A DNA stretch of 64,000 nucleotides from an uncultured Lachnospiraceae bacterium (GCA_944381535.1 CALWLN010000025.1:24085-88084), one strand, 5' to 3'; positions 27,266-36,800 are shown, counted from the first letter of the stretch. Notes: generated by a model not told the origin, from the letters alone. A program made the numbers and translations.

Positions 27266-29062
27266 CTAGCTGACCTCGTTCTTCAGAAAATCAAACTGGG
27301 AGATATACAGCTTATAATATTCTCCCCGCAGCTTCAGCAGCTCTTCATGATTTCCCCGCTCCAGAATATCACCTTTATCCACATAGAGAATACAGTCCGC
27401 ATTCTGTATGGTGGACAGCCGGTGGGCAATGACGAAGGAGGTGCGCCCTTCCAGCAGTCGATTCAAGCCCTTTTGCAGCAAAAGTTCCGTCTCCGTGTCG
27501 ATGCTGGAGGTCGCCTCGTCCAGAATGAGAATCTTGGGGTCTGCAAGTAAAGCTCTTGCAAAGGAGATAAGCTGTCTTTGTCCGGCTGATAAGCCGCTGC
27601 CCCGCTCATTGACATAAGTATAATAGCCATTCTCCATATTGCTGATAAAGTCATGGGCGCAGACAATTTTTGCCGCCTCCATCACCTGCTCGTCGGTAGC
27701 TTCCCGGTTGCCATAGCGGATGTTGTCCATAATGGTCCCCGCAAAGATAAAGCTGTCCTGCATCATCACGCCCATCTGGGAGCGCAGGGAATGAATGATC
27801 ACCTTGGAGATATCCACGCCGTCAATGTAAATGGTTCCTGAATCCACATTGTAGAAACGGCTGACCAGATTCACAATGGTAGATTTTCCGGCTCCGGTAG
27901 GGCCGACGATGGCGTAGGTCTCTCCCTGCTTCATCTTAAAATTGATGTTTTTCAGAATCGGATGACCCTCCTCGTAGCTAAAGCAGACGTTCTCAAAGGT
28001 CACGTCTCCATGAATGGGCGGCATCTCTGTAGCCCCGGGCGCGTCCTTTACATTTACCGGCTCATCTATGGTCTCAAAAATACGCTCCAGATAAGAAATG
28101 GCCGTAAGCAGGGAGTTATAGAAGGAGGCCAGGGTATTGATGGGAGCCCAGAACCTGCCGATATAGGAGGTGAACAAAATCAAGGTTCCTACGGTCAGAG
28201 GCAGATTCGGAGCCAGAATCCAGCGTATACCCAGGACATAAATGAAAGCCGTGGTAGCCGAGGAAATGATCTCCACACTGGGGCCCAGGGTAAAGTTGTA
28301 TATCACTGCCCGCATCCAGGAACTGCGGTATCCTCCACTCAAATTATTAAAAATACCCGTGTTTTCCCGCTCACGCACAAAGGACTGGGTGACCCGTATA
28401 CCATTGATGCTCTCCGCAATATAGGCATTGAGGTTGGACTGCTTGTTGGACTGAATCTGCCATGCCCGGCGCTGTTTCCTTTTTATGAAAATGATAACAG
28501 TAGCCAGAACCGGCAGGCCGCACAGGCAAACCAGCGTCAGCTTTACATCGCAGACAAACATAAATATCAGAATAAAAAACAGGTTGCATAAATCGGTAAT
28601 GGTGTTTACAATACCGTTGCTTAAAAGGTCGCTCAAACTGTTCACATAGTTGACCACCCGCACCTGAATTTTTCCATGAGGACGGTCATCGTAATAGGAG
28701 AAGGGCAGCTCCTGCAAATGGCAAAAAATATCGGAGCGGATAGCGTGAATGATATTCTGGCCGATCACGCTCATATTTTTCACCTTCAGACGCAGAGCCA
28801 GGGCCGAGTAACAGGCAATGCACAAGGTCAAACCGCTGACAAGGAAAATTTTATTCATATCCTTATTTGGAATGTAAATGTCCATCATCCGTTGAACGAA
28901 TATCGGAACCACCATGCCAAGAGCACTGGCGGAAAGCATCAAAATAATGACGCCGGCCATCTTCATTTTGTAGGGTGAGATGTAGTGAGCCAACCGCTTC
29001 AACTGGTTGATATCAAAGCTCTCCTCCAAAACCTCATCCATATCGTATCGATTCCGTGCCAT
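27266..29062 (-). CDS. Heterodimeric ABC exporter subunit with canonical ATPase site (BmrC/YheI-like)
   Basis: 598 residues. Six membrane segments form the exporter-type transmembrane domain (about 30-320), followed by the nucleotide-binding domain with Walker A GPTGAGKST, signature LSAGQRQL, Walker B ILILDEATSSID (canonical Glu) and H-loop VIAHRLSTI. Its partner gene ends three bases upstream on the same strand and has a degenerate ATPase site, the pattern of asymmetric multidrug exporters such as BmrCD and LmrCD. It probably extrudes lipophilic compounds or peptides; the substrate is not shown. Confidence 0.88.
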   Translation of the reverse strand: MARNRYDMDEVLEESFDINQLKRLAHYISPYKMKMAGVIILMLSASALGMVVPIFVQRMMDIYIPNKDMNKIFLVSGLTLCIACYSALALRLKVKNMSVIGQNIIHAIRSDIFCHLQELPFSYYDDRPHGKIQVRVVNYVNSLSDLLSNGIVNTITDLCNLFFILIFMFVCDVKLTLVCLCGLPVLATVIIFIKRKQRRAWQIQSNKQSNLNAYIAESINGIRVTQSFVRERENTGIFNNLSGGYRSSWMRAVIYNFTLGPSVEIISSATTAFIYVLGIRWILAPNLPLTVGTLILFTSYIGRFWAPINTLASFYNSLLTAISYLERIFETIDEPVNVKDAPGATEMPPIHGDVTFENVCFSYEEGHPILKNINFKMKQGETYAIVGPTGAGKSTIVNLVSRFYNVDSGTIYIDGVDISKVIIHSLRSQMGVMMQDSFIFAGTIMDNIRYGNREATDEQVMEAAKIVCAHDFISNMENGYYTYVNERGSGLSAGQRQLISFARALLADPKILILDEATSSIDTETELLLQKGLNRLLEGRTSFVIAHRLSTIQNADCILYVDKGDILERGNHEELLKLRGEYYKLYISQFDFLKNEVS

Positions 29063-29064
29063 GG

Positions 29065-30837
29065 TTAATTCCCCCCTTTCTTCCGTACTTCTTCCCGCAG
29101 TAAATCATAGGGAATCTCCCCATACTGATTTCTGAAGGTTGTTGCGTAATAACCGTTCTGCGCCACCAGAGACTCATGAGTGCCCCGCTCAATGATCCTT
29201 CCATGATCAAGGACCAGGATCAGATCCGCATCCTTGATAGATGAGATACGGTAGGCAATGATAAATACCGTACACTCCTTCTCTGCCTGGATATTTTTTA
29301 ACTGCTTCTGTATGTAACTCTCCGTCTCCATATCAACAGCGGAGGTGGTATCGTCCAGTATCAATATGGCGGGGTCCTTTACCAGAGCCCGGGCCAGGGA
29401 GATACGCTGCTTCTGCCCACCTGAGAGACCCACCCCACGCTCCCCGACGATGGTGTCATACCCATCCGGCAGCGCCTGAATAAAGTGATTGGCATCCGCC
29501 ATGATGGCGGCGTGCTTTACTTCTTCAAAACCGCAGTTCGGACGGCCATAAGCGATATTGCCTTCTATGGTGTCGGAGAACAAAAATACGTCCTGCATCG
29601 CCATTCCGATATTATCCCGCAGATGATATAAGTCCCGTTCCCGCACATCCACGCCGTCAATAAGCACCTGCCCGTCGGTAGTGTCATAAAACCGGCACAA
29701 CAGGTTCATCAACGTGGACTTGCCGGAACCGGTGGAACCAATGATTCCAACAGTCTGCCCCGCTTTTACCTTGAAACTTACATCGGTGACAATGTCCTCA
29801 CCGTCCACATGGTAGGACACATTTTTAAATTCCACATTACCTTGGATGGGCTGGCGGCTCCCACCCTCCTGAGGCTGCTGCACTCTGGGCTCCTCGCTGT
29901 AGGTGGCATAAATCTTATCCACAGAAGTGCGGAAGTTCTGTATCTCATTGATACGCCAGCCAATCTGCTGCAGGGGTACACTCAGCATCCACAGATATCC
30001 GTTGACTCTGACAAAGGCACCCAGGGTAATCTCCCCCTGAATCACCATGTATCCTCCATACAGCATCAGAATAATAGTCAATGCGTAGGACAAAATTTCA
30101 AACACCGGAAGATATTTCATCCAAATCTTAGAAGCATTAATCTGAGCGTCCCGGAATTTATCGTTTTCCCTATCAAATTTTTCAATCTCGAAATCCTCTT
30201 TGGCAAAGGCCTTCACCACACGGTTCCCGCTGATATTCTCCTGCACAAAGGTATTTAACGATGAAAAACAGTCCCTGTTTCTCTGGAAGGCCGGCTTTAC
30301 CGCCCTGGACTGCCGCCAGGTGTTCAGCACCGTAAAGGGCAGCACAAGCAGCATAAGAAGGGCCAGCTTTACGTTGACGGTGAAAATCATCAACAGCGCA
30401 AAGATAAACATCAGGGAATGTTGATAAAAGGCATAAATGGTAAATGATACAAAGTGACGGATCGCCTCCATATCACCGGTCTGACGGCTCATCAAATCTC
30501 CCGTCCTCTTCCGGTTGTAAAAGGTGAAATCCTCCCGCAGAAGCTTCCGGTACACTTCGTCCCGCATATCATAAAGAACCCCCTGAGAAGCCTTTTCAAA
30601 TGCCATCTGATACAGGAAATTCAATACTACCTTTAAGACGGTGGCCCCAAGAAGAATGGCCAGCAGCCACGGCAGCAGATCATAATTCTCCGCCAGTATC
30701 ACATCATCCACAATGGCGCCGGAAATGTAGGGATTGACAATGGAGATGGCCGCAAGCATCGTGGTCATCAGCAATCCCGCAAACATCAACAGCCGATACT
30801 TTTTCAGAAATGACAAAAACCATTTCACTGATTTCAT
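29065..30837 (-). CDS. Heterodimeric ABC exporter subunit with degenerate ATPase site (BmrD/YheH-like)
   Basis: 590 residues with the same six-segment plus nucleotide-binding layout. Walker A is GSTGSGKST and the signature is LSGGQKQR, both intact. Walker B reads ILILDDTTSAVD, so the catalytic Glu is Asp, and the H-loop reads FIIAYRISSI, so the switch His is Tyr. This is the usual mark of the non-catalytic half in asymmetric exporters. The start at 30837 is chosen over 30867 because GGAGGAG lies five bases upstream of it. The second subunit follows after two bases. Confidence 0.88.
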   Translation of the reverse strand: MKSVKWFLSFLKKYRLLMFAGLLMTTMLAAISIVNPYISGAIVDDVILAENYDLLPWLLAILLGATVLKVVLNFLYQMAFEKASQGVLYDMRDEVYRKLLREDFTFYNRKRTGDLMSRQTGDMEAIRHFVSFTIYAFYQHSLMFIFALLMIFTVNVKLALLMLLVLPFTVLNTWRQSRAVKPAFQRNRDCFSSLNTFVQENISGNRVVKAFAKEDFEIEKFDRENDKFRDAQINASKIWMKYLPVFEILSYALTIILMLYGGYMVIQGEITLGAFVRVNGYLWMLSVPLQQIGWRINEIQNFRTSVDKIYATYSEEPRVQQPQEGGSRQPIQGNVEFKNVSYHVDGEDIVTDVSFKVKAGQTVGIIGSTGSGKSTLMNLLCRFYDTTDGQVLIDGVDVRERDLYHLRDNIGMAMQDVFLFSDTIEGNIAYGRPNCGFEEVKHAAIMADANHFIQALPDGYDTIVGERGVGLSGGQKQRISLARALVKDPAILILDDTTSAVDMETESYIQKQLKNIQAEKECTVFIIAYRISSIKDADLILVLDHGRIIERGTHESLVAQNGYYATTFRNQYGEIPYDLLREEVRKKGGN

Positions 30838-30968
30838 TACAACTCCTCCACTTTTTCTTTTTTTCAAGTCCTTTTACTTTACCACTATGGGGCCAAAAAG
30901 AAATGGATTATCTTGCAAAATAAATGTATTTTTTTGCCGTTGAAAAACGGAAATTTGAAGTTTTCGTA

Positions 30969-30997
30969 TTTACTTTTCCTTTCAAAAAAAGTAGAAT
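30969..30997 (+). promoter_or_regulatory. Candidate SigA promoter for the AraC regulator
   Basis: TTTACT (30969-30974), 17 bases, TAGAAT (30992-30997). It lies in the A/T-rich gap between the divergent exporter and regulator genes and about 55 bases upstream of the regulator's ATG. Confidence 0.5.
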
Positions 30998-31053
30998 AAA
31001 AATAGAAGTACAGAATATTTTCAGTTTAAGAAGCAGAGTATGGGAGACATCGT

Positions 31054-31911
31054 ATGCGCAACGGAATCAACGGAAGCCTGAATATATTTGAACAAGAATT
31101 AAGCCCCACCTTTCTGTATACATGGAAGGGCGTCCGGCTTCAAAGCGAGGACCATTATCACAGCCACGACTATATTGAAATGGCCTTTGTTCTGTCCGGG
31201 AAAAGCAGAATGCTCATCGACGGCGCTATGCATGAAATTTCCGAAGGAGATTTGATCGTCCTGAATCCCGGCGTAAAGCACGAAGCTATCATCATCGAGG
31301 GCAATCCCAATCCCAGCACGGAATTTTTTGTAGGCTTTTCCGATATTCATCTTCGAAATTATCCGGAGAATTTTCTGCCGCTGCCCACTCCCGACAGCTG
31401 TGTTTTTCACACCACAGGGCAGCTGTATCAGAAGCTGTTTAAACTCTGCGCTTCCATGGAGGCCGAGAACAGTTCCCGCCGCCAGGGCCATTACGAGATG
31501 ATGAAATCCTACCTGGTGCAGATGCTTCTGCTGATCATCCGGGAACAGTATGAACCCTTAAAACACACGGAGGGCTATAACTTTTCCGCCCTCAACAAAA
31601 AGGATATCGTGGAACAGATCCTTAACTATTTTGAGGATCACTACAACGAGAAGATATCCTTAGACCAGATTGCGGAAAATATGTATCTGAGCCCCTTTTA
31701 TATCTCCAAAATATTTAAAAGCGAAACGGGAAACACCCCCATTGGCCACCTGATCAACATCCGGCTTGAAAAAGCCCGGGAGCTTCTTCAAGCCGGCGGC
31801 AGCATTCAGGAGGTGGCTCTGGCCGTGGGTTATGAGGATGCTTACCATTTCAGCAAGCTGTTTAAGAAACGATACGGAATATCGCCGTCGAAGGTTTCAA
31901 AGGAAGAATGA
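31054..31911 (+). CDS. AraC-family regulator with N-terminal cupin
   Basis: 285 residues. The N-terminal cupin sensor (about 20-110) shows HYHSHDYIEMAFVLSGKSRM and GDLIVLNPGVKHE. Two helix-turn-helix motifs lie at the C-terminus: ISLDQIAENMYLSPFYISKIF and IQEVALAVGYEDAYHFSKLF, ending with RYGISPSK. It is typical of sugar-responsive AraC activators. It is divergent from the ABC exporter and convergent with the epimerase-like gene, so either could be its target; the ligand is unknown. Confidence 0.88.
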   Translation: MRNGINGSLNIFEQELSPTFLYTWKGVRLQSEDHYHSHDYIEMAFVLSGKSRMLIDGAMHEISEGDLIVLNPGVKHEAIIIEGNPNPSTEFFVGFSDIHLRNYPENFLPLPTPDSCVFHTTGQLYQKLFKLCASMEAENSSRRQGHYEMMKSYLVQMLLLIIREQYEPLKHTEGYNFSALNKKDIVEQILNYFEDHYNEKISLDQIAENMYLSPFYISKIFKSETGNTPIGHLINIRLEKARELLQAGGSIQEVALAVGYEDAYHFSKLFKKRYGISPSKVSKEE

Positions 31912-31927
31912 TTTCCTGTAAATTTTT

Positions 31928-32803
31928 CTACAGCAATTCTATCTCCCAGACATTGGTATAGGTTCCGTAGGGCTCTAAAGTGATCAAATCCGGCTTTTCC
32001 TCCAGATTCTCAATCACACCCTGCCGGGAGGGCAGAGAACTCCAGGGCTCAATGCAGATGTAGGGAACATCCACCTTCGGCCACTGCCAGATTCCCAGAT
32101 AATTCATCTTAGGATATCTCACAGTCAGAACCGGGCCTTTCGGTCCCCGCAGCCACACCTGTGTCCCCATATTTTTCAGTACAATAGCGTCGTTGTCAAA
32201 CAGATGGTGCCGCAGCGGCAGCAAATTTCCTTCTTTCAGCGCAAAGGGTTCATTCTCACCCTCCAGGAATCCCCGGTTGTTGATTCCCACCCGTTCCGGT
32301 TTCGCTCCTTTTGGAAATTGCAGGGAATACTCCTCAAAGGCTTCCCCCTCTTCCATGGGAACTCGAAAGCCCGGATGACCGCCGATTCCGAAGTACATCT
32401 CTTTTCCTTCTTTGTTCTTCACAATGTAGTAAATGCGGATTGTACTTCCCACCAGTTCATAATGTACCTCGAAGCGGAAGGCAAAGGGATAAATAGCGCG
32501 GGTTTCTTCCATGTCCTCAAGAAAACACAAAAGATAATCCTCCCGCGCCTTCTGGCACACAAAAGCGTGCTCCATGGCAAAGCCATGGATATTCATGGAA
32601 TATTCCTGTCCCTGATACCGATATTTTTTGTCGCGCATTCTCCCCACATAGGGAAACAGCGTTGGCGCCTGGTCCGGCCAGGTGGCCTCATCTCCCTGCC
32701 AGAGATATTCCTTTCCCGACCCATTTTGTATGGAGCACAGCTCCGCGCCCACGTCCCGAATCTCCACCTTCAGTTTCTCATTCTTAATCTGATACCTCAT
32801 CAT
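31928..32803 (-). CDS. Aldose 1-epimerase family protein
   Basis: About 291 residues of the galactose-mutarotase-like beta-sandwich fold. Visible features: an N-terminal ELCSIQNGSGKEYLWQGD region, PTLFPYVGRM, HGFAMEHAF and GIGGHPGFRVPM (the conserved His), and a final GTYTNVWEIELL. Such proteins interconvert anomers of hexoses or hexose phosphates in the cytoplasm (LacX/GalM-like). GAGGT precedes two adjacent ATGs at 32803 and 32800. It is convergent with the AraC gene; the end of the rplQ operon lies just upstream. Confidence 0.85.
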   Translation of the reverse strand: MMRYQIKNEKLKVEIRDVGAELCSIQNGSGKEYLWQGDEATWPDQAPTLFPYVGRMRDKKYRYQGQEYSMNIHGFAMEHAFVCQKAREDYLLCFLEDMEETRAIYPFAFRFEVHYELVGSTIRIYYIVKNKEGKEMYFGIGGHPGFRVPMEEGEAFEEYSLQFPKGAKPERVGINNRGFLEGENEPFALKEGNLLPLRHHLFDNDAIVLKNMGTQVWLRGPKGPVLTVRYPKMNYLGIWQWPKVDVPYICIEPWSSLPSRQGVIENLEEKPDLITLEPYGTYTNVWEIELL

Positions 32804-32827
32804 TTTTACCTCATTTTCCATCCGTAT

Positions 32828-32880
32828 AGAGAAAACCTGCAAATCTCAACATTTCAAATTGAAACTCACAGGTTTTCTCT
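32828..32880 (-). terminator. Hairpin terminator after rplQ
   Basis: Twelve-pair stem AGAGAAAACCTG / CAGGTTTTCTCT around a 29-base loop, 36 bases after the rplQ stop. The T tract (TTTTCTCT) is within the 3' arm, so efficiency is uncertain. It is the probable end of the alpha part of the ribosomal operon. Confidence 0.6.
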
Positions 32881-32916
32881 TAAAAATTCACGTTCTCTTG
32901 TTTTGCGCCAGACCTT

Positions 32917-33453
32917 TTATACTAACTCAAGAAGCACTTCCAGAGCTCCGTCGCCCTTACGCTGACCGATTTTCACGATTCTGGTGTATCCGCCGTTGCG
33001 GTCCGCGTATTTTGGAGCAATCTCGGTAAACAGCTTATCGGCCAGGTCTACCTGCTTGGTGTTCTTCTTCTTTCCTGCTGCCTCAGCGGGAACCTCCTTT
33101 ACGGGATAAAGAACCTTCAGCATCTGACGTCTTGCGTGTAAACGAGAGGGCATATCTTTTTTAATCTTCTTCTCAACTTCATCGTAAACGGTAACCTTCT
33201 TGCCGTCCACTACCTCTTTTACTCTCTTGCCGTCCTTGTCCTTGCGGGCAACCTTGGCGGTAACGGTAACTTCTTCAAAGTTATCTCTTTCCCTTACGGC
33301 CAGAGCGATCAACCCCTCGGCTACCTTGCGGATTTCCTTGGCCTTAGCCTCGGTGGTAACAATTCTGCCATGCCACAAAAGAGCGGTTACCTGGTTACGG
33401 ATCAATGCTTTTCTCTGATCAGATGTTCTGCCTAATTTACGATATTTCGCCAT
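32917..33453 (-). CDS. rplQ: Ribosomal protein bL17
   Basis: 178 residues. The start MAKYRKLGRTSDQRKALIRNQ is standard L17. About 60 residues longer than the E. coli/Bacillus protein, because of an insertion between the middle helix and ALHARRQML-like block (KVARKDKDGKRVKEVVDGKK) and a Lys-rich stretch (AAGKKKNTKQ). This is common in Lachnospiraceae and is not a fusion. GGAGG lies eight bases upstream of the ATG at 33453. Large-subunit protein near the exit tunnel; last gene of the alpha cluster. Confidence 0.95.
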   Translation of the reverse strand: MAKYRKLGRTSDQRKALIRNQVTALLWHGRIVTTEAKAKEIRKVAEGLIALAVRERDNFEEVTVTAKVARKDKDGKRVKEVVDGKKVTVYDEVEKKIKKDMPSRLHARRQMLKVLYPVKEVPAEAAGKKKNTKQVDLADKLFTEIAPKYADRNGGYTRIVKIGQRKGDGALEVLLELV

Positions 33454-33623
33454 TTTATTTTCCTCCATTTGTGGGATATCCGGCCACGCCCTTTGGTCTT
33501 ACTTACCGAATATCATGATTGTTGGCAACAGAGAGGCCTATCCGGCTTCTATTGCCTGGTCCACTCATGAGTCAAGCAGAGCTGCGCTCATCGGTCTTAT
33601 CAGCCCTGTTGTTATGAGTCATT

Positions 33624-33720
33624 ACTTACGGGTACCCTCCCGAACATTAGTAGTTCGGGAGGTATCACCCGATACTTACGGGAAACCTTCCGAACATTAG
33701 CAGTTCGGAAGGTATCACCC
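33624..33720 (-). repeat. Tandem hairpin duplication between rpoA and rplQ
   Basis: Two 47-bp units (33624-33670 and 33674-33720) repeat ACTTACGGG..CCGAACATTAG.AGTTCGG..GGTATCACCC. Each forms a hairpin with AACATTAG in the loop. They differ at five positions, and two of these are a compensating C-G to T-A change in the stem (CCTCCCGAAC vs CCTTCCGAAC). A third hairpin at 33718-33748 overlaps the rpoA stop codon. This is transcribed as the rpoA-rplQ spacer. I know no named RNA here. Confidence 0.7.
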
Positions 33721-33732
33721 AGGAGATGAGTT

Positions 33733-34692
33733 TCACTCATCTCCTGGGTTCAGTTGTAACCCGAGTTCTTTTAGTTTTGCTAATACTTCTTCTAAAGATT
33801 TGCGTCCCAGGTTCCGTACCTTCATCATATCCTCCGGGGTACGGTTGGTCAGCTCTTCTACGGTATTGATGCCGGCTCTCTTTAAGCAGTTATAGGAGCG
33901 AACGGACAATTCAAGCTCGTCGATGTTCATCTCCAGGACTTTCTCCTTGGCATTGTCTTCCTTCTCAATCATAACCTCTGCCGTCTTGGCATTCTCGGAA
34001 AGATCGATGAACAGGTTCAAATGCTCGCTCAATACCTTAGCCGCAAGGCTCACGGCCTCGTCCGGCTCCAGAGTGCCGTTGGTGAATACGTCCAGGGTCA
34101 GCTTGTCGTAATCGGTAATCTGACCGACACGTGTATTCTCAATGGTGAGATTCACACGCTCCACCGGCGTATAGATAGAGTCAACGGCGATAACGCCAAT
34201 GGGAACCTCCTCGCTTTTATTCTTGTCAGCGCTAACGTAACCGCGGCCCTTGGTGATGGTCAGTTCCATGTAAAGCTTGGAATCCACACCGCCGTTTAAG
34301 GTAGCGATTACTAGGTCGGGGTTCAGAATCTGGATATCCGGGTCTACTTGGATATCGGCTGCCGTCACAACGCCCTCGCCCTCAAATTCGATATAGGCAA
34401 CTTTGGGCTCATTGGTAGCGCTGGTATTCCTCAGGGCCAGATTCTTGATGTTCATGATAATTTCTGTAACGTCTTCCTTCACTCCAGGAATAGAACTGAA
34501 CTCATGTAACACGCCGTCGATTTTCACCTGGCTTACGGCTGCTCCCGGCAAAGATGACAACATGATTCTTCTTAAAGAATTGCCAAGAGTGGTGCCATAG
34601 CCTCTTTCCAACGGCTCCACAACAAAGCGGCCGTACTTCTTATCTTCTGAAATTTCAGCAATCTCAATTTTCGGTTTCTCAAAATCGAACAT
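33733..34692 (-). CDS. rpoA: RNA polymerase alpha subunit
   Basis: 319 residues. The N-terminal assembly domain has [20 protein letters not shown], the classic start region. The C-terminal DNA-binding domain ([16 protein letters not shown], then [16 protein letters not shown]) contacts UP elements and activators. The ATG at 34692 is preferred over a TTG six bases upstream because GGAGGG is eight bases away. It lies in the standard position between rpsD and rplQ. A hairpin covers its stop codon. Confidence 0.97.
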   Translation of the reverse strand: MFDFEKPKIEIAEISEDKKYGRFVVEPLERGYGTTLGNSLRRIMLSSLPGAAVSQVKIDGVLHEFSSIPGVKEDVTEIIMNIKNLALRNTSATNEPKVAYIEFEGEGVVTAADIQVDPDIQILNPDLVIATLNGGVDSKLYMELTITKGRGYVSADKNKSEEVPIGVIAVDSIYTPVERVNLTIENTRVGQITDYDKLTLDVFTNGTLEPDEAVSLAAKVLSEHLNLFIDLSENAKTAEVMIEKEDNAKEKVLEMNIDELELSVRSYNCLKRAGINTVEELTNRTPEDMMKVRNLGRKSLEEVLAKLKELGLQLNPGDE

Positions 34693-34737
34693 GCACAAGT
34701 CCCTCCTTTTCGGATAATCAACGCTGTATTTGTCTTA

Positions 34738-35331
34738 TTATTTGGAATACAACTCGACAATCAGCATCTCGTTTACAGGAACATCAATGGCATCTCTGTT
34801 TGGTAATTCTTTTACCATACCCTTCAGGTTTTCGGCGTCAACCTCCAGCCATTCCGGTACTAATCTTCCGCCTGTAACTTCGATGATATCCTTATATCTC
34901 TGGGATCCTTTGCATTTTTCTTTGATTTCGATGGTGTCGCCTGCTTTTACCAGGTAAGAGGGAATATTTACCTGCTTGCCGTTCACCAGCACATGCTTGT
35001 GGTCAACAATCTGTCTCGCTTCTTTTCTGGTTCTGGCAAAGCCCATCCGGAACATAACGTTGTCCAGTCTGCTCTCCAGAAGAATCATCAGATTTTCACC
35101 GGTCATTCCCTTCATGCGGTCAGCCTTCACATAATAGTTATGGAAAGGCTTCTCCAGAATACCGTAAATGAATTTTGCTTTCTGCTTCTCTCTCAACTGA
35201 AGTCCGTACTCAGACACCTTCCGGTTGGCCCTTTTTAACTGACGGTTGGACTTCTTATCTATTCCTAAATAAATCGGATCTAAGCCAAGTGACCTACATC
35301 TCTTAAGAACTGGAACTCTATTTACTGCCAT
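34738..35331 (-). CDS. rpsD: Ribosomal protein uS4
   Basis: 197 residues, with [15 protein letters not shown] at the start and the S4 RNA-binding domain ([19 protein letters not shown], then [15 protein letters not shown]). No CXXC zinc knuckle is present at the N-terminus. Binds 16S rRNA early in 30S assembly, and is a repressor of its own operon in some bacteria. Lies between rpsK and rpoA with 18 bases to rpsK. Confidence 0.96.
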   Translation of the reverse strand: MAVNRVPVLKRCRSLGLDPIYLGIDKKSNRQLKRANRKVSEYGLQLREKQKAKFIYGILEKPFHNYYVKADRMKGMTGENLMILLESRLDNVMFRMGFARTRKEARQIVDHKHVLVNGKQVNIPSYLVKAGDTIEIKEKCKGSQRYKDIIEVTGGRLVPEWLEVDAENLKGMVKELPNRDAIDVPVNEMLIVELYSK

Positions 35332-35349
35332 CTCTAAACTACCTCCTAA

Positions 35350-35745
35350 TTAGACTCTTCTACGTTTTGGCGGACGACATCCATTATGAGGTACCGGAGT
35401 AACGTCTCTGATGCTTGTTACTTCAAGACCGCAAGCCTGCAACGCGCGGATTGCCGCCTCTCTTCCTGAACCAGGTCCTTTTACCATAACGTCTACTGTT
35501 TTCAAACCATGTACAAGAGCTGCTCTTGTAGCAGTTTCCGCTGCCATCTGCGCAGCATAGGGAGTAGATTTCCTTGAACCTCTAAATCCCAGGCCACCGG
35601 CACTTGCCCATGATAAGGCATTTCCTTCGCCATCTGTAATCGTCACGATGGTGTTGTTAAAGGAGGACTGAATATGTGCCTGGCCGCGTTCAACGTTTTT
35701 CTTTACACGCTTTTTTGTCACTTTTTTTGTAACTTTTTTAGCCAT
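35350..35745 (-). CDS. rpsK: Ribosomal protein uS11
   Basis: 131 residues: Lys/Arg-rich N-terminus, then [51 protein letters not shown] and the C-terminal [13 protein letters not shown], the hallmark of S11. Platform protein of the 30S subunit that contacts 16S rRNA. Lies between rpsM and rpsD in the usual order. Confidence 0.97.
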   Translation of the reverse strand: MAKKVTKKVTKKRVKKNVERGQAHIQSSFNNTIVTITDGEGNALSWASAGGLGFRGSRKSTPYAAQMAAETATRAALVHGLKTVDVMVKGPGSGREAAIRALQACGLEVTSIRDVTPVPHNGCRPPKRRRV

Positions 35746-35787
35746 ATTTAAACTAACCTACTTTCTTAATAATGAAATGTTCCATAC

Positions 35788-36156
35788 CTACTTTTTCTTG
35801 TTTGCCACAGTTCTCTTGGGACCTTTTCTTGTTCTCGCGTTGGTCTTGGTTTTCTGACCACGAACGGGCAGTCCTTTTCTGTGACGGATTCCGCGATAGC
35901 ATCCGATTTCCTGTAATCTCTTAATATTCAGCGCTATTTCTCTTCTCAGATCACCCTCTACCATCTGGGTCTCATCAATAACAGCACTGATTCTCTTTAC
36001 TTCTTCATCGGTCAAATCCCGGACACGTGTGTCAGGATTCACCTTTGCCGCTTCCAGAATACGGCCAGCGCTTGCTCTCCCGATACCATAAATATACGTC
36101 AGTCCGATTTCAACACGTTTCTCTCTTGGTAAATCTACGCCTGCGATACGAGCCAT
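35788..36156 (-). CDS. rpsM: Ribosomal protein uS13
   Basis: 122 residues beginning [20 protein letters not shown], with [14 protein letters not shown] (H2TH-like), [19 protein letters not shown] and the basic tail. It sits in the 30S head and touches tRNA and the bridge to the 50S. Normally rpmJ lies just upstream; here a 437-base spacer separates them. Confidence 0.97.
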   Translation of the reverse strand: MARIAGVDLPREKRVEIGLTYIYGIGRASAGRILEAAKVNPDTRVRDLTDEEVKRISAVIDETQMVEGDLRREIALNIKRLQEIGCYRGIRHRKGLPVRGQKTKTNARTRKGPKRTVANKKK

Positions 36157-36593
36157 GTGTGTCGTACACCTCCATTAAATTCTAAGCCTCTTGGCTGTTT
36201 CTCTGTCCTTCTGATTCATCTGCAACGGGATCAATCATTTTACTCAAAAAACCTGCGGATACAGCTGCGGTTGCGCGCCCTGAAATGTGTGCATACGCCC
36301 GTTTTTCTCTGATATTCTCATTGGAATCCACCTCTTCGCCATCCCCCTCGGTATAAGAGACGACACAGCTGCGTGGTACTGTCTATTATGAATAGCAAAA
36401 CAACCTGTCCTGGTGTTTCGCTACAGCCGCACATAAAAATTGGTACAGACAGAAACTGGTTATTTATAAGGAAGTTCTGTTCGCTAACCTCAATCTTCGC
36501 CAAAATCAGGCTCGATTTCGCTAATCTCACAGAACGGCCTCACACTAAATTCGCGCTTCGCCTTCCGGCTCGCGTTCATTCAGTGTTACCGGC
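36157..36593 (-). other. 437-base spacer between rpmJ and rpsM with hairpins
   Basis: Unusually long for this position, where the gap is normally tens of bases. Two hairpins lie just after rpmJ: one at 36536-36594 (GGCC..CACT..CGCG / CGCG..AGTG..GGCC) and one at 36474-36535 (GTTCTGT/ACAGAAC closing pairs with direct repeats of TTCGCTAA inside). A 25-codon reading frame with a plausible ribosome site (near 36322-36245) exists, but I cannot support it as a gene. No promoter or known RNA is recognised. Confidence 0.55.
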
Positions 36594-36707
36594 CTACCCC
36601 TGTCTCTGTTTGTGTTTCGGATTGTCACAGATTACTCTGATGCTTCCTTTTCTCTTGATGATCTTGCACTTTTCGCAAATCGGTTTTACGGATGATCTTA
36701 CTTTCAC
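36594..36707 (-). CDS. rpmJ: Ribosomal protein bL36, zinc-ribbon type
   Basis: 37 residues starting at GTG (36705-36707), with GGAGG eight bases upstream. The translation is [20 protein letters not shown] followed by [17 protein letters not shown], with CxxC and C..H zinc ligands. It is small and easily missed. Part of the 50S subunit. It is the first gene of the alpha part and follows its own promoter. Confidence 0.96.
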   Translation of the reverse strand: MKVRSSVKPICEKCKIIKRKGSIRVICDNPKHKQRQG

Positions 36708-36722
36708 TGTAACTTCCTCCTT

Positions 36723-36800
36723 TCCATCCAGGTATCCCCATAGGGTATTTCCTCTTTTTCTGCCAAATGGCATCCAGGTATACCCGCAGGGTGCTTCCTT
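36723..36800 (-). repeat. Two related hairpins in the rpmJ leader
   Basis: CATCCAGGTAT..CC..AGGGT..TTCCT occurs twice, starting at 36725 and 36771 (46-base period). Read on the minus strand each gives ACCCT-loop-GGGATACC-type hairpins directly before the rpmJ ribosome site. It is transcribed leader and could be a protein-binding site for autoregulation. Confidence 0.5.

Noticed and set aside
32204-32965. 253-codon plus-strand frame
   Set aside because: It runs antisense through the epimerase-like gene and the rplQ terminator; no ribosome site.
32917-33453. L17 with 60 extra residues as a fusion
   Set aside because: The insertion is typical for this lineage, and the L17 blocks run through without interruption.
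33454-33623. Possible small RNA or gene between rpoA and rplQ outside the tandem hairpins
   Set aside because: Weak stems only, with no promoter or family match.
36245-36322. 25-codon frame in the rpmJ-rpsM spacer
   Set aside because: Too short, with no family match; a chance frame is more likely.
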